Part shown: positions 25,012 through 35,533 of the stretch, one piece after another
How the letters are laid out: each line of letters opens with the position of its first letter
How positions within the stretch are numbered: position 1 is the first letter of the stretch
DNA from: Owenia fusiformis
Lineage: Eukaryota > Annelida > Polychaeta > Sabellida > Oweniidae
Assembly: GCA_903813345.2 (NCBI GenBank)
Contig: CAIIXF020000007.1
Span: 21,749,564 to 21,813,563, forward strand
Length of the DNA: 64,000 nt
Direction of reading: 5' to 3'
Position numbers and translations under genes: made by a program
The notes under the pieces: generated by a model
What the model was told of the DNA's origin: nothing
The model's input: only the letters and a program-made list of their open reading frames with translations
Databases searched by the model: none

Positions 25012-25850
25012 GCCCCATGTAAAGTTTAAACCACTTTGGCTTATATTGTAGTCTTACCCAATGTTATCAAAGTGTGATATGTGAAACTTTTTTTTTAAAT
25101 TTCAAAAAGTGGTTTTTGATAGACTTTTTGTTCCAAAATTTGTGAATTTATTTAAAACCAACTTTTAGAGGTCACTCATATCTTCTAATTAGCCATAATT
25201 CATACCAATGCATAGCATTCATCCTCCCATGTTTTTTGCCGAAAAAATTAAGAAAATTGGTTCATAAATAAGCGAGAAATGAACTTATCAGTGCATGAAA
25301 ATGGTTCTGATAAAAATGCATTTCAAAATTTTAGTTCTCATAGAAACCAATGGTACAATGATATTTAAAACATAATTTATTCTTCCTTTTTACCTGGTTA
25401 GACAATCAACATTGGCTTTTTATGAAAGTCTAACATATTTAGAAAAGATTGACATCGAAAAAAAAATTTCAATTTTTTTCAAAATGTTTTTGGTACCTTA
25501 GTGACATCACTAATGTTTCAAAATATTTTTGATATGTTAAAACATTGAAGTGGCACATTAAATATGGCATTTTATTATTGAAATAGTGTGTCCTTTGTTC
25601 AACCTTTGCATTGGTGTTAAAAAGATAATCTTTTTTGTAATGCATTAAGAAATATTTGATGATTAAGAAATTTCAACTTTTTTTGAAAAATGGCGGGAAA
25701 TTTGAATATTTGAGAAATGAAATGCTCACAACTTTTTTTTCAAAAATTTTTTTTGTTCAAAAATCTCTAAAATCACTTTTTAAGTCCTGACAAATAGTAA
25801 ATGAATGATAAAAAAATATTTTCAAACTTTAGACGGGGACTTTAACAAAG
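25012..25850. mobile_element. Dispersed AT-rich element, full-length copy
   Basis: Left end taaaggccccatgtaaagtt pairs imperfectly with the reverse complement of the right end (taaagtccccgtctaaagtt), giving terminal inverted repeats of about 24 bases. No ORF. The right 200 bases recur in reverse at the window end (from 63798), and a middle segment recurs diverged and in reverse at about 38590-38935. Confidence 0.65.
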
Positions 25851-26009
25851 AAGACAGAACGTAAATGATGCCATTTAAAATGATGCCATCTATAATTGAG
25901 TGATTTGGTCAGATGTGAAACGACTATGTTCTCGATAAGTTGAGAATAACAATATGAGTTCACTCACATGTGACTCAAGAATAAACGCAAAACGGCATTT
26001 CCAAGGATT

Positions 26010-26015
26010 TTTATT
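26010..26015 (-). other. Poly(A) signal AATAAA for the fucosyltransferase-like gene
   Basis: Plus strand tttatt, minus strand AATAAA, about 110 bases past the stop codon at 26125. Confidence 0.55.
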
Positions 26016-26124
26016 TAGAAAAGACGATATGTATATTGTACAAAACGTATATTTGATAGTTATTCGATTTATCACTATAATTCCGCTTACAAGTTGAAGT
26101 ATGTTGATGTATATTGCATTGTTT

Positions 26125-27132
26125 TCATCTTTCAAGGATCGTCCAACGTGGCAGGAATACATCTTTTTCAACGAACGGTATTGAATTCCAGTGTCCATGC
26201 TTCAACCATTTTTCGTAATAAGTGGCTTGACCATTTGCTAAGTATGCACCCCACCAACCAAAAGTAGATCCGGCTGTTATGATAGAATGATTGCAGTGCG
26301 CAAGAATACTTAGATCTTGGCAGGCTGAATGGCCCTCCGAGTAAATAATGTCATATTTCGTAGAATTGATATTATTTTTACACCAAGCTATATCATCACT
26401 AACGACAACAAAAATAACATCTGTGAATGTACTCAGAAATGCAGACATAGCGCTGTTGATGTATTTCAATGTAATTCCATTGATGAGCGAACTATATTTT
26501 TTGACGAAATCAGTTCGCCTAACCTGAAGGCTAACATATGTCGAAGAACTATTTCCTTTCTTCTTGGAGCTGAGAAACTTGTTGGCAGCTATTATATGTT
26601 TTTGTCGAAAATTAAGCTCTTTTCGAACTATCTCATCAACGTGGCTGAAATACTTCCACGACTGCATATTTCCTTTCAATTTCTTAAATGTTCTACCAAT
26701 GTGAAAAGCCTTTTTCTCAAACTTCAAGTAAGCGGGACCGAAAGTCTCCTCTTCTTTGGCAAAGTAAACCTTCTGTCCGTCTGCAGTATTTTCGTCAGTG
26801 ATCCTGATGTCAAAACATTCACGAATAGGACTCCATCGTGCTAATCTAGGTGATAAACTATTTTTCTGCGCGATCCCAATTGTTGAAGCAAATTCAAAGA
26901 GCTGATTGCACAAGCGTCCATTTTGATCAAATGTCACTGGATAGTTGAAATTATCTTCCAAATATTTAAAAGTATTACGATCATATATAGCAATAGATTT
27001 GGCTAGTATATTACTTATTGTTTGATTAATTAATCCAGTTCTGTAAATCTGTGGTCGTAATGTTCTAATGTAAATTATTGATAGTCCTTCCACAAAAAGC
27101 AGAGCATAGAAAACATACATTACACGTTTCAT
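26125..27132 (-). CDS. GT11 alpha-1,2-fucosyltransferase-like protein (335 aa, intronless)
   Basis: A single uninterrupted frame encodes a type II Golgi membrane enzyme: a short cytoplasmic Met-Lys-Arg, a membrane anchor at about residues 4-22 (VMYVFYALLFVEGLSIIYI), a stem, then the catalytic domain. GT11 landmarks are NGRLCNQLFEFAS (family GRLGNQMFQYAS), VSLQVRRTDF (family VHVRRGDY) and ITAGSTFGWWGAYLA (family TFGWWAGWLA). The length is close to animal FUT1/2-type enzymes. Such enzymes transfer fucose from GDP-fucose to terminal galactose of glycans. Oddities are Gln where the HxRRxD motif usually has His, and Cys in GRLCNQ. The lack of introns among intron-rich neighbours could reflect retroposition, though many GT11 genes have a single coding exon. 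Confidence 0.92.
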   Translation of the reverse strand: MKRVMYVFYALLFVEGLSIIYIRTLRPQIYRTGLINQTISNILAKSIAIYDRNTFKYLEDNFNYPVTFDQNGRLCNQLFEFASTIGIAQKNSLSPRLARWSPIRECFDIRITDENTADGQKVYFAKEEETFGPAYLKFEKKAFHIGRTFKKLKGNMQSWKYFSHVDEIVRKELNFRQKHIIAANKFLSSKKKGNSSSTYVSLQVRRTDFVKKYSSLINGITLKYINSAMSAFLSTFTDVIFVVVSDDIAWCKNNINSTKYDIIYSEGHSACQDLSILAHCNHSIITAGSTFGWWGAYLANGQATYYEKWLKHGHWNSIPFVEKDVFLPRWTILER

Positions 27133-28654
27133 TTTACTTATATTTGTTTACACAGACCTGTAAAATTAAGTCAAATTTTCGATGATGTGTACAATTAGGG
27201 TTGCATTCTGAAAGTGAACGGTGCTAAAGTAAAATAAGTGGGCTTCGTATGATCACAATGATCGTAACAGGTTATCAGTTTGATTAGAAGTGTTTTTTCA
27301 TTTATTCATGATGTTTTTCTAATTTATAGCATTGCCTCCAGACAAATTGTAACCCAATTAAATTAACTTCAACAATCAAAATGTACCGGACGCATTATAA
27401 ATATCAGCTTTTGGTTAATATTAAGCATATGTTTAAATTTATAATTAATTAATGAACTACAGTATATCATTTTGGTTGCGAGCTTTTGAAAGCATGCGAT
27501 CAATAATTGTTTCACATCTTAATTCGTCATTGCTTCATCGACTCTTCGATGTACAAATGAAAAAAGACCAAATAATCTTTTGAATTCTCCAACTATCAGA
27601 TAGTTCGGAGGGTGGTTACTAGAATTTGAAGGGGTTGGACTTGTGATCAGTTGATGTAGTAACAATGTACTTATCTGAACTGATATGAACTTACTAAGGC
27701 CAACACAAAGTCATAGTTATGTTTAATTCGGCGCACCCATTATTTAGTTCAAAAGTTCCGTTAATTCAATACTTGGAGTGAAAGACCTCTGATTGGGAAT
27801 TTAATAAGCATTATACCGTAACTGGAAATTGCAGAATTAATTCCTTCAATCACCATCCGTATCCTCTGCCACCCACCTGTCCGCCTTGGGATTGGAACAA
27901 AAACATATATTCGTTATATGAACAGGTTCAGAGAGTTCAATGAACCGTGTGTGGTTTACTTTTCTCAAATCTGATTTTGTTTAAAAATTGTTTTGTTTTT
28001 TGGTGAAAAAATAAACATTTTGCCAAGAAAGAATTTGGTTTTGATGATAAAATTACATGTCCATGCTATGTTTTACAATAGATGAAGGGGTTATCAAATA
28101 AAAACAGATATAAGAGAAACATTAGCCTTTTATTTAGTGATAATCATATATAGTATCTAACGATATTTTGTGCTTTTGTTGATCAAAATGTGAACGTTGC
28201 ATTACATGGCAAAAAATCTATTACAGTACATTTGTTTCAGTGATATTTTCCCAAAATTGAAAGTTGCCTTTAAACTATGCCTAAACGTTGCTAATATTGA
28301 GAAAACCAATACATTTTCAAAAATTGTAATCAATGATATTGTTTGATCATAAGTTAACCAAATATTAGTTATATTGGCCTAAATTAGAGTGAGCATCCTT
28401 AAAACTTTGATTGCTTGATTATATTTTCATCCACTCCTAAACCCAAAAATTATGGAATGCAACTACATTCCTAGAGGCAGTTAATTAAAACCTATTCATT
28501 AACATTGGGATGAGTTAAGTACGTAGTGATGACCATTAGAGGTGTACTAGGTGATATCAGAGTGATATAACAAGAAGAGACAACAGTGGTTCATCCATTC
28601 GCAACATTCAACCGTGGAAGATGAGCTCTCTAACTTACCTTAGCTAAAGGGACA
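27133..28654. other. Intergenic between divergent genes
   Basis: Between the starts of the fucosyltransferase-like gene (minus) and the 603-aa membrane protein gene (plus). AT-rich; no ORF of note and no recognisable repeat. Confidence 0.5.
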
Positions 28655-31600
28655 ATGGAGAAACAAAGAATTATATTTTGGCTTATTGCTTGGTGCGCTC
28701 ATTTAAGCAGTTTTCACGTAAGAGGTAAGTACTAAATGTAATATCTGAAATTGAATCAGTCACATTACATGATATGGAATATAATCAGTTTTATTTTAAA
28801 ATATACAAGGCTGTTCTCATTTAAAAGTGTTTATTTATACTCCAAAAATGCACTTTCCGACAAAACTAAAGTTTAAGTTCAATATATTTCAATACACTCC
28901 TCTCCAAAAGTTTGAAAACCCATATTCTTTAGTTTGTTAATCCAATTTAAAGTTGTTCAGTGTGTTTATGATCAGCGATATCAACGTCTGAATCTGACCT
29001 ATTGTAACTGAGAAAAAAATATTCAAATCAAACAAATAAAAAGGTTTTAATACACTATCCCATGGGAAGGAGAGGTTTTGGAGGGTTGCATACTATACAA
29101 TGTCATACTATTTAAACCCAAGCGAGAAAGAAACGTACTATTTTAAACTCACAATTTGTTTATGACATTGTTTTTTCGAATTCAGAGTTCATTAATTGAA
29201 ATTCCTCTCGTTTTTGCTTGAGGCCATGGTAATTAATTCAATTTTTATTATCAGGTATTGCCACTTCCTTCCTCGTCGTCTTATGTATCCATATATTATA
29301 AATAAAAAAGACTAGAGCATATATATGGTGAATCATTCACGTAAATAATGTTTACAGAGATACATTCAGATGGAAACGATTTCATATGTGTTACCGTTTA
29401 ACAAAAAAACGTAAGATTCAAATAACACTAAATGTTCAATAAACAACGTATAGTTATGATATTTACCAGACAATGGGCACTCATAGTGTAGCCATGTTCA
29501 AAATAAAAAGTTGGATGAAATGAGGGGTGAATCAAAGATATGATTGGAACTGACGACTCTCCTACGCTTGACACTATGTAGAGGTCGAGCAGTCTAGGTA
29601 CTGTAATAAAGTCTCAATACTTATTCTGCTTGATTGATACATGTTGTCTAATGACCAACAATTCAAGAATGATTATTCAAACTAAGGAGGATACGCAAAC
29701 TAAAACAGAGAGCTAAAAAGAACAACCGTCTAATAAGCGAAATCTAACAAATTAAAATAGATAAAACATGATATAAGTAAAGGAGCGAAGGAGTCGAGAA
29801 GGATAACCGCTCCTAAATAGCACATAAGATACATCCCATACTTACTACGAGATGGTTCAACTTGCCATCTCACTTTCGTGAATATGAACTTTAATCGAGT
29901 TCGAATTCGCTAATATTGAAAAGTGAAGGGATACTTATGTATGTTCCGGACTTTGGAGATCTTACATCATCATATGAAAACGTGTTTAATTCAGGAAAAA
30001 CAACTTTGAATATGCTTAACCTTTACAACTTGCTACATATCTCTACTAAAGGTTCCCATTTGACTTAAACATACAATTTTTCTCAATAATAAGCCTTGTG
30101 CCCGACTAACAGCTACGATAATCATTACTCGGTATATCTTTTTTTGTTTAATATAAGTCTGGAATTGAAAAGACTTCATTATGACACATATATATAATAT
30201 ACCATAATGACAGACCATGTAATCTTGAGTTGCCTGTGGATTTGGGCCAGGGACGGTCATCAGGAAAAAGCTTGAAGATTCGTTAAGAAATCCGTGAAAG
30301 TACGAAATTTAGTATTATTCTTTTTCAGTTACCCATGGTCTAGTTTATGAAGTCACATTCATACCTAGTAATGAAGAGTCAACGCCATCTGCCGCTGTAT
30401 CGACAACGAATGCCACTATTGAAACAAACACAAATGGCGATGGTCAATTAGGTGAGGATGATCCTAATGAAGCTAAAGATTGCATTGAAACAAAACAATG
30501 ATTTCTTGAGTTTGTATGAGTTCACAATATCTACAGGGTGGGCCAATAAAAATTGGAACATTTTTCTTTTTATTAAATTTTCTTTGTTATTGCAGTTCAG
30601 TTCCCAAAAGTTCAGATAATGGTAAAATGATAAGTTGTCAAAATGTTAAAGATTCAAATATGTGAGTATGATTATTTTTTGCTTGTCATGGTGATGATCT
30701 GTATACTGTGTGCATCAGGAAAAATTTCCAAAGTTTTCTCTGCTTGAGACATCATTGCTCAAAATACAGTATCTCATACCATTCAATATATGCCCTTCAA
30801 ATGGTCTCAACACAATTTCCATTAATTAAAACATATGTAGTTATCTCGAGGAGAAGCTAGACATGTCTCCCTTGGATAATATAGCTTAACTGACCTCAGC
30901 TTTTTTCAAAATTGGCGCAATATGTCTCAAACCTATCATTTAAACCATGCGTAACTGTCAAATACAGCTCAGACTGATTGTTCAGGTGGGTGGAGGACAT
31001 GTTCAGTAATTAAATGTTGAGCTTGTGTATTCATATTTGTACAAGCTGTTGACAATGAATTGTTTTTCAATTTCCTTTAGTATTGAAGATACACATGACT
31101 AGCAAAAATGTTACAATTGATGGAAAATGTTCCATTTTTTTTACTCAACGCAAGGTTTCCTGGACATTTCCTTCGCCCACCTGAACAATCAGTCTTAGCT
31201 GTATTTGACAGTCATACATGGCTTAAATCACAGTTTTTAGAGACAAATTGTGCCAATTTTGAAAAAAAGCTGAGGCCAGTTAAGCTATATTATTCAAGGG
31301 AGACATGCCTTGCTTCCCTTAGAGATAACTACATATGTTTTAATTGATGGAAATTGTGTTGAGACCATCTGAAGGGTGCATATTGCAGGGTATGAAAGAT
31401 ACTGTATTTTTAGCATTGATGTCTCAAGCAGAGAAAATTTGGAGATTTTTCATACACACAGAATACAGATCATGACCATTACAAGCCAAAAATAACCATA
31501 CATACATATTTCTATCTTTAACATTTTCACAAATAATCATTTTACCATAATCTGAATTTTCATGGATTGAACTGCAAAAATAAAGACAATTGAATAAACA

Positions 31601-33400
31601 GAAAAATGTTTCAATTTTTATTGGCCCACACTGTGTATATAACTACTATATAAGGGGTGGTTGAGGTCAAATATGAACATTATGCATTAAGTATTACGAT
31701 TTTAGAAAAAATGGTGCAGAGCTTTTGAATCAATTAATCAATCGATCAATCAAAATAATTTACTTAAAATAACCAGAAAAGGTACACGTCTTTACATGGA
31801 ACATACATATTACGCAACCATCGTCTCTATTACAGCCCCCGTGTTGGTTGCAGCTATAGTTGGTGGATGTATGGTATTGCTTATGATCCTTGCTGTACTG
31901 GCCGTCTGTATCTTCTACAGAGTCAGAGAATGTAAGGACGAAAGAGACCTTGACGATGACGAGTCTAACCCTAATCTACTTGATGTTCAACGCACAGGTT
32001 CAATTTCAAGATCAGGAAAAGAAAGTCTTAATTCACCCAGTTTTGTGACAGAGTCAACGTTAATCAATGATAGAGCCTCGCATATGTATGATGTACCTGA
32101 TGTAAGTCTTGATTTAGATAAGAACGAATTGGGAAATGGACCTATTGTTACAGTAAGTGAGTATGTTGATACAGTTTGTCCGAATGTAGATGAAGCTGTA
32201 AAGCTGGATGATCAAAAGGACAATCTGAGTAGTTTTTCATTGGGAGGAATTAGTTTAACATCAGACGAACTTGACATTGATCTTTATTCATCAAATGGTA
32301 CGGTTGAGCTCACCGGGCTACCACGTTCGAAGGTTTACACAGGGGTGGATAATGTTGGTTTCGTTGACGACGATGTACACTATGCTGTAGCGGACACAAA
32401 GCGAAACTTGGGAGATTCTGACAACGAAATTCTAAATGGTGGAGTTTCCAAATCGGTTGAAAATGGTCGCGTCACTGATAGCGAAGTGCAATATGTTACA
32501 GCGGACACTAAGCAATATGTGGAAGACCCAACTAATGAGATGTCAAACGACAGTATGGTTAAAGGGGTTGCCAATAGTGCTGTTAACAATCACGAAATCC
32601 TATATGCGGTAGCAGACATGAAACACCTCGTGGAAGATCCCAGTCATGAAATTTCAAATGAGGGAGTGCCCATAGGGGTTCATAATAGTCGCGTCACTGC
32701 AGGCGAAATCCATTATGATACAGCGGACACTAAGCTGTATGAGGAGAGCCCCGCTTATGGATTGTCAAACGATAGAATGATTATAGGGGCTGATGATAAT
32801 GTTGTCAAAGATCATGAAATCCCTTATGCAGTAGCAGACACGAAGGAACGCGTGGATGACCCGAGCGATGGAATGTCAAATGATAGAATGTCCATCTCGA
32901 CCCAAGAGTGTTTGGACGATTTCGACAGAATACTCAGCAACCATTCAGAATATGATACAAATGACATGCTGGGCATAGATTTAAGTAATAAAATAAGTAA
33001 ACAAGTAGTTGAGAACATTTATATTCCCATGCCTGTCAACTTAGATCAAATAAAAGACAGTATACCTGAGAAGCATGGAAACAAGTCTAACTATGGTGAT
33101 AATGCCATTCATGCATCACAACACGACAAAAGCCATTTATTTGATCAAACCGACAGCACAAAATCTACGGCATTACAAGCCACTTCAGAACAAATGAAGA
33201 CTAATGACCACAACAAGCCTAATGAAGTTAATAATGATACAGATGCAAATACTGATTACGAATCAATTCCAAAACCTTTACCAAGACGAAAACACAGTTT
33301 TAAAATGAATGTTCAAGTACCAGATAATATCCCCAACAATGACAATGCAACCACAGGTGACACGGAAACAAACTTGAATGTGAAATCAGATATAGTTTGA
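28655..33400 (+). CDS. Unrecognised single-pass membrane protein with tyrosine-repeat tail (603 aa)
   Basis: Exons 28655-28724, 30329-30451 and 31782-33400; 1812 bases in frame, both introns phase 1. Exon 1 is a signal peptide (MEKQRIIFWLIAWCAHLSSF). The extracellular part is only about 45 residues, Ser/Thr/Asn-rich with possible N-glycosylation (NATIET). A hydrophobic helix at about residues 75-105 is followed by a cytoplasmic tail of almost 500 residues, acidic and probably disordered. The tail contains five tandem 37-residue repeats with tyrosines at 265, 302, 339, 376 and 413 in the context E/D-[IV]-x-Y-x-x-A-D-[TM]-K. It ends with a Pro/basic motif (YESIPKPLPRRK). The large tail, tiny ectodomain and repeated Tyr motifs suggest a signalling or scaffold adaptor whose tyrosines could be phosphorylated. 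I recognise no family. The exon 3 acceptor (aaccagaaaag) has a weak pyrimidine tract. Confidence 0.8.
30532..31637. mobile_element. 1.1-kb foldback element with TACAGGG ends
   Basis: Intron 2 of the 603-aa protein gene. It starts tacagggtgggccaataaaa and ends ttttattggcccacactgtgta. The right half is a near reverse complement of the left half over arms of about 450-500 bases (for example ttgttcaggtgggtgg near 30980 against cccacctgaacaatc near 31178). TA borders suggest Tc1/mariner-type mobility. The 79-codon ORF inside is a by-product. Confidence 0.85.
32366..32893 (+). repeat. Five coding repeats of 111 bases (37 aa)
   Basis: The tyrosine motif starts at 32378, 32489, 32600, 32711 and 32822, exactly 111 bases apart each time. 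Unit cores are HYAVADTK, QYVTADTK, LYAVADMK, HYDTADTK and PYAVADTK; the last unit is shortened. Spacing is exact while residues between cores have diverged, so the array is not recent. Confidence 0.92.
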
Positions 33401-33438
33401 TTCGATTTATTTTCTGTTATGTTGTGTGTCAAGATGTT

Positions 33439-33444
33439 AATAAA
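33439..33444 (+). other. Poly(A) signal AATAAA for the 603-aa protein gene
   Basis: AATAAA about 40 bases after the stop codon at 33400. Confidence 0.7.
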
Positions 33445-33932
33445 GAGTACAATTTTATTTTGTTAATACTTGCTTTATCAATAACAAATGAACCCTATCC
33501 AGAGTGCCATCCAATACACATATGTGTAATAATACACATTTGAAATCTATAATTGCTAATTTTTCAAAAACAGCTGTACTTTTGGCGGAAGTGTGGGTAC
33601 TAGGTGAAGAAGTACCGTAAAGAAGTATGGGTTGGTGAATTTTATTTGTGTTATTGTCTTTCCAAAATACCAAGTATACAAACGGTTGATTTTTTGTTCA
33701 ATTGTGTAAATCTCCCATTCCTAAGAGATTCACCGAAGCATTTACTAAACGTGATATTTAAGGTAGAATTATAGTTATGGCACACAAAAGGTAACATTCT
33801 ATATTATATTATCTGCCAAAATAATACCAAATTATGGTAATAGAATACTGAATGAACCTAATCCTTCAATAGTATGTTTGTTACCAAAGATTACAATTTT
33901 GTTCGAAAAAGGCGTCCAATTTGAATTACTCA

Positions 33933-34070
33933 GATGCGAGTAGGAAGTTACCAGTTTCGCCACCAGGTGGCTAATTCGGGGGAAATAACATGGCAGGGTA
34001 TTACAAAGTTCCCTTAAACTTGAATATTCATCAGATTTAGGGGTTCACTTTTCATATTACACTTAAGACA
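33933..34070. mobile_element. GATGCGAGTAGG-ended element, copy 3 (left end only)
   Basis: Starts gatgcgagtaggaagttacc and follows copy 1 through ccaccaggtggctaattcgg and the agttccctt stretch, then similarity fades near 34070. No matching right end was found. Confidence 0.65.
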
Positions 34071-34092
34071 TAAGCATCTACAATGTGAACCA

Positions 34093-34405
34093 AAGTAGGA
34101 GGGAAATTAGCTCAACAGAATTTGGACAGTCATATGTTGGATTTTGGCTATTTTCTGAGGATTTAAACAGGTGCATATGTTAGAAGGGGTTGAAAATCAA
34201 GAAAACATTTCAGAAAAACATGTGGGTGGGTTGTTTGCATCTACCCTGTCTCAAAGTCAAAATTACTTTATCATCTCTAGAAGTGCTTTTCCTGGAGGTA
34301 ATGCATTGATCTAACATATGCACCTGTTTCAATACTCAAAGAATAACCAAAAATCAAACATATGACTATTCGAAATCTGTTGCACTTATTTCCCCCCTCC
34401 TTTAA
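34093..34405. mobile_element. Inverted-repeat element, about 310 bases
   Basis: The left arm (from agtaggagggaaattagctc through aacaggtgcatatgttag) is answered in reverse by ctaacatatgcacctgtttc through the ttcccccctcctttaactact region. Arms of about 95 bases, diverged, surround a spacer of about 110-130 bases. Confidence 0.65.
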
Positions 34406-35253
34406 CTACTGGTATTCAAAATGACATTTTTTATGAAGAATAGTGTGCATTTTGAATTTGGCAGCCATTTTGTAATTTTCTTCAATAGCACAGCTCTTGT
34501 GTTGACGAAAGAAAACAAAGAAATTAAGAAAGAAATGGGCAGTTTAAACAAGATTAGCAGCATATGAAGGTATCAGTAAAATATTTATAATACACTTCAT
34601 AAGTTTGTCAACTAGAAGTTATATTATCATTTGGATCATATATAAAAAATATCCCAATTTAGAATCAATTTGAATTTTTTGACTAATTATTAAGATAGCC
34701 AAAGGCGATTCATTTATTTTTCTGTATTTCAAATAAAGATATCGTGATATGTTTTGAGGGATTTTCAGAAAACCACAAATAAAATTAACCTATTTTTATT
34801 CTTCGGTAATATATTTAAGATTCAAACGATTTGAATTATTTCTAAAACCTAATATTCTGACACTACATTTGCAATTGTGCATATAGAATTGTTATGAATT
34901 CATAATAATTTTGTTAGGGTTTTAACACGCCTTGACACTGTGTGCTCTAAGAGGTGTAAAGGCGTGTCAAGAGTTGGAGTCATTGCGTCCGAAGTGGTGT
35001 CAAAACTAGGAACGCAGATACACCCGGCGTGTCAAGAGCTGTACCTAGTGCCAAGACCTGGAATTCCATTTATTTTTCACGCAGTGTAAACTATCATATT
35101 GTCAACAAATTAATCTGATTTGTCAAAAAATACATATTTTCATATTTCATTCTTGAAGAAGCCTCTTCGATGTCGTATTTGTTTGCCATTCATAGTTCAA
35201 ATGTACTTTAATTCCTTTAATCCCAAGATTGTTTGAGTGATTATGTGGTAAAT

Positions 35254-35343
35254 GATGAGTTGACAAGGGGTTGAATTGTTCTTGGGATGAGTTTCTAGGG
35301 GTTGAAATGTCTATGGATGAGTTGTCTAGGGGTTGACTTGTCC
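35254..35343. repeat. 31-base minisatellite, three units
   Basis: Unit of the form ggatgagttgtctaggggtt plus a variable end, three copies, about 190 bases upstream of the sulfotransferase start codon. Confidence 0.7.
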
Positions 35344-35533
35344 GGTTACCAAAAGTTCGATGTCAGAATGCCTCATTTTGCACAACACATCTTTGTTACA
35401 TGATCTGATTATCTCAAGTGATTGAAAACAACGTCAGAATGCACTAAAAATAAGTTCAAGACAATCAGAGATTTTAAGATCCGTCTTCTTGTATCTATCT
35501 GCAGTGTACAAATGGTATACTGACTGCAACACT

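Larger units (their letters stand above)
33445..35533. other. Intergenic with repeats
   Basis: Between two plus-strand genes. It holds the left part of a GATGCGAGTAGG-ended element (33933-34070), an inverted-repeat element (34093-34405), and a three-unit minisatellite (35254-35343). A possible splice acceptor (tatctatctgcag, ending about 35504) just before the sulfotransferase start suggests that gene has an upstream 5' UTR exon. Confidence 0.5.

Noticed and set aside
26329-26844. 171-codon ORF on the plus strand
   Set aside because: Antisense shadow of the fucosyltransferase-like gene.
34918-35045. Repeated ggcgtgtcaagag words
   Set aside because: Short partial repeats without clear ends; could not be shaped into an element.
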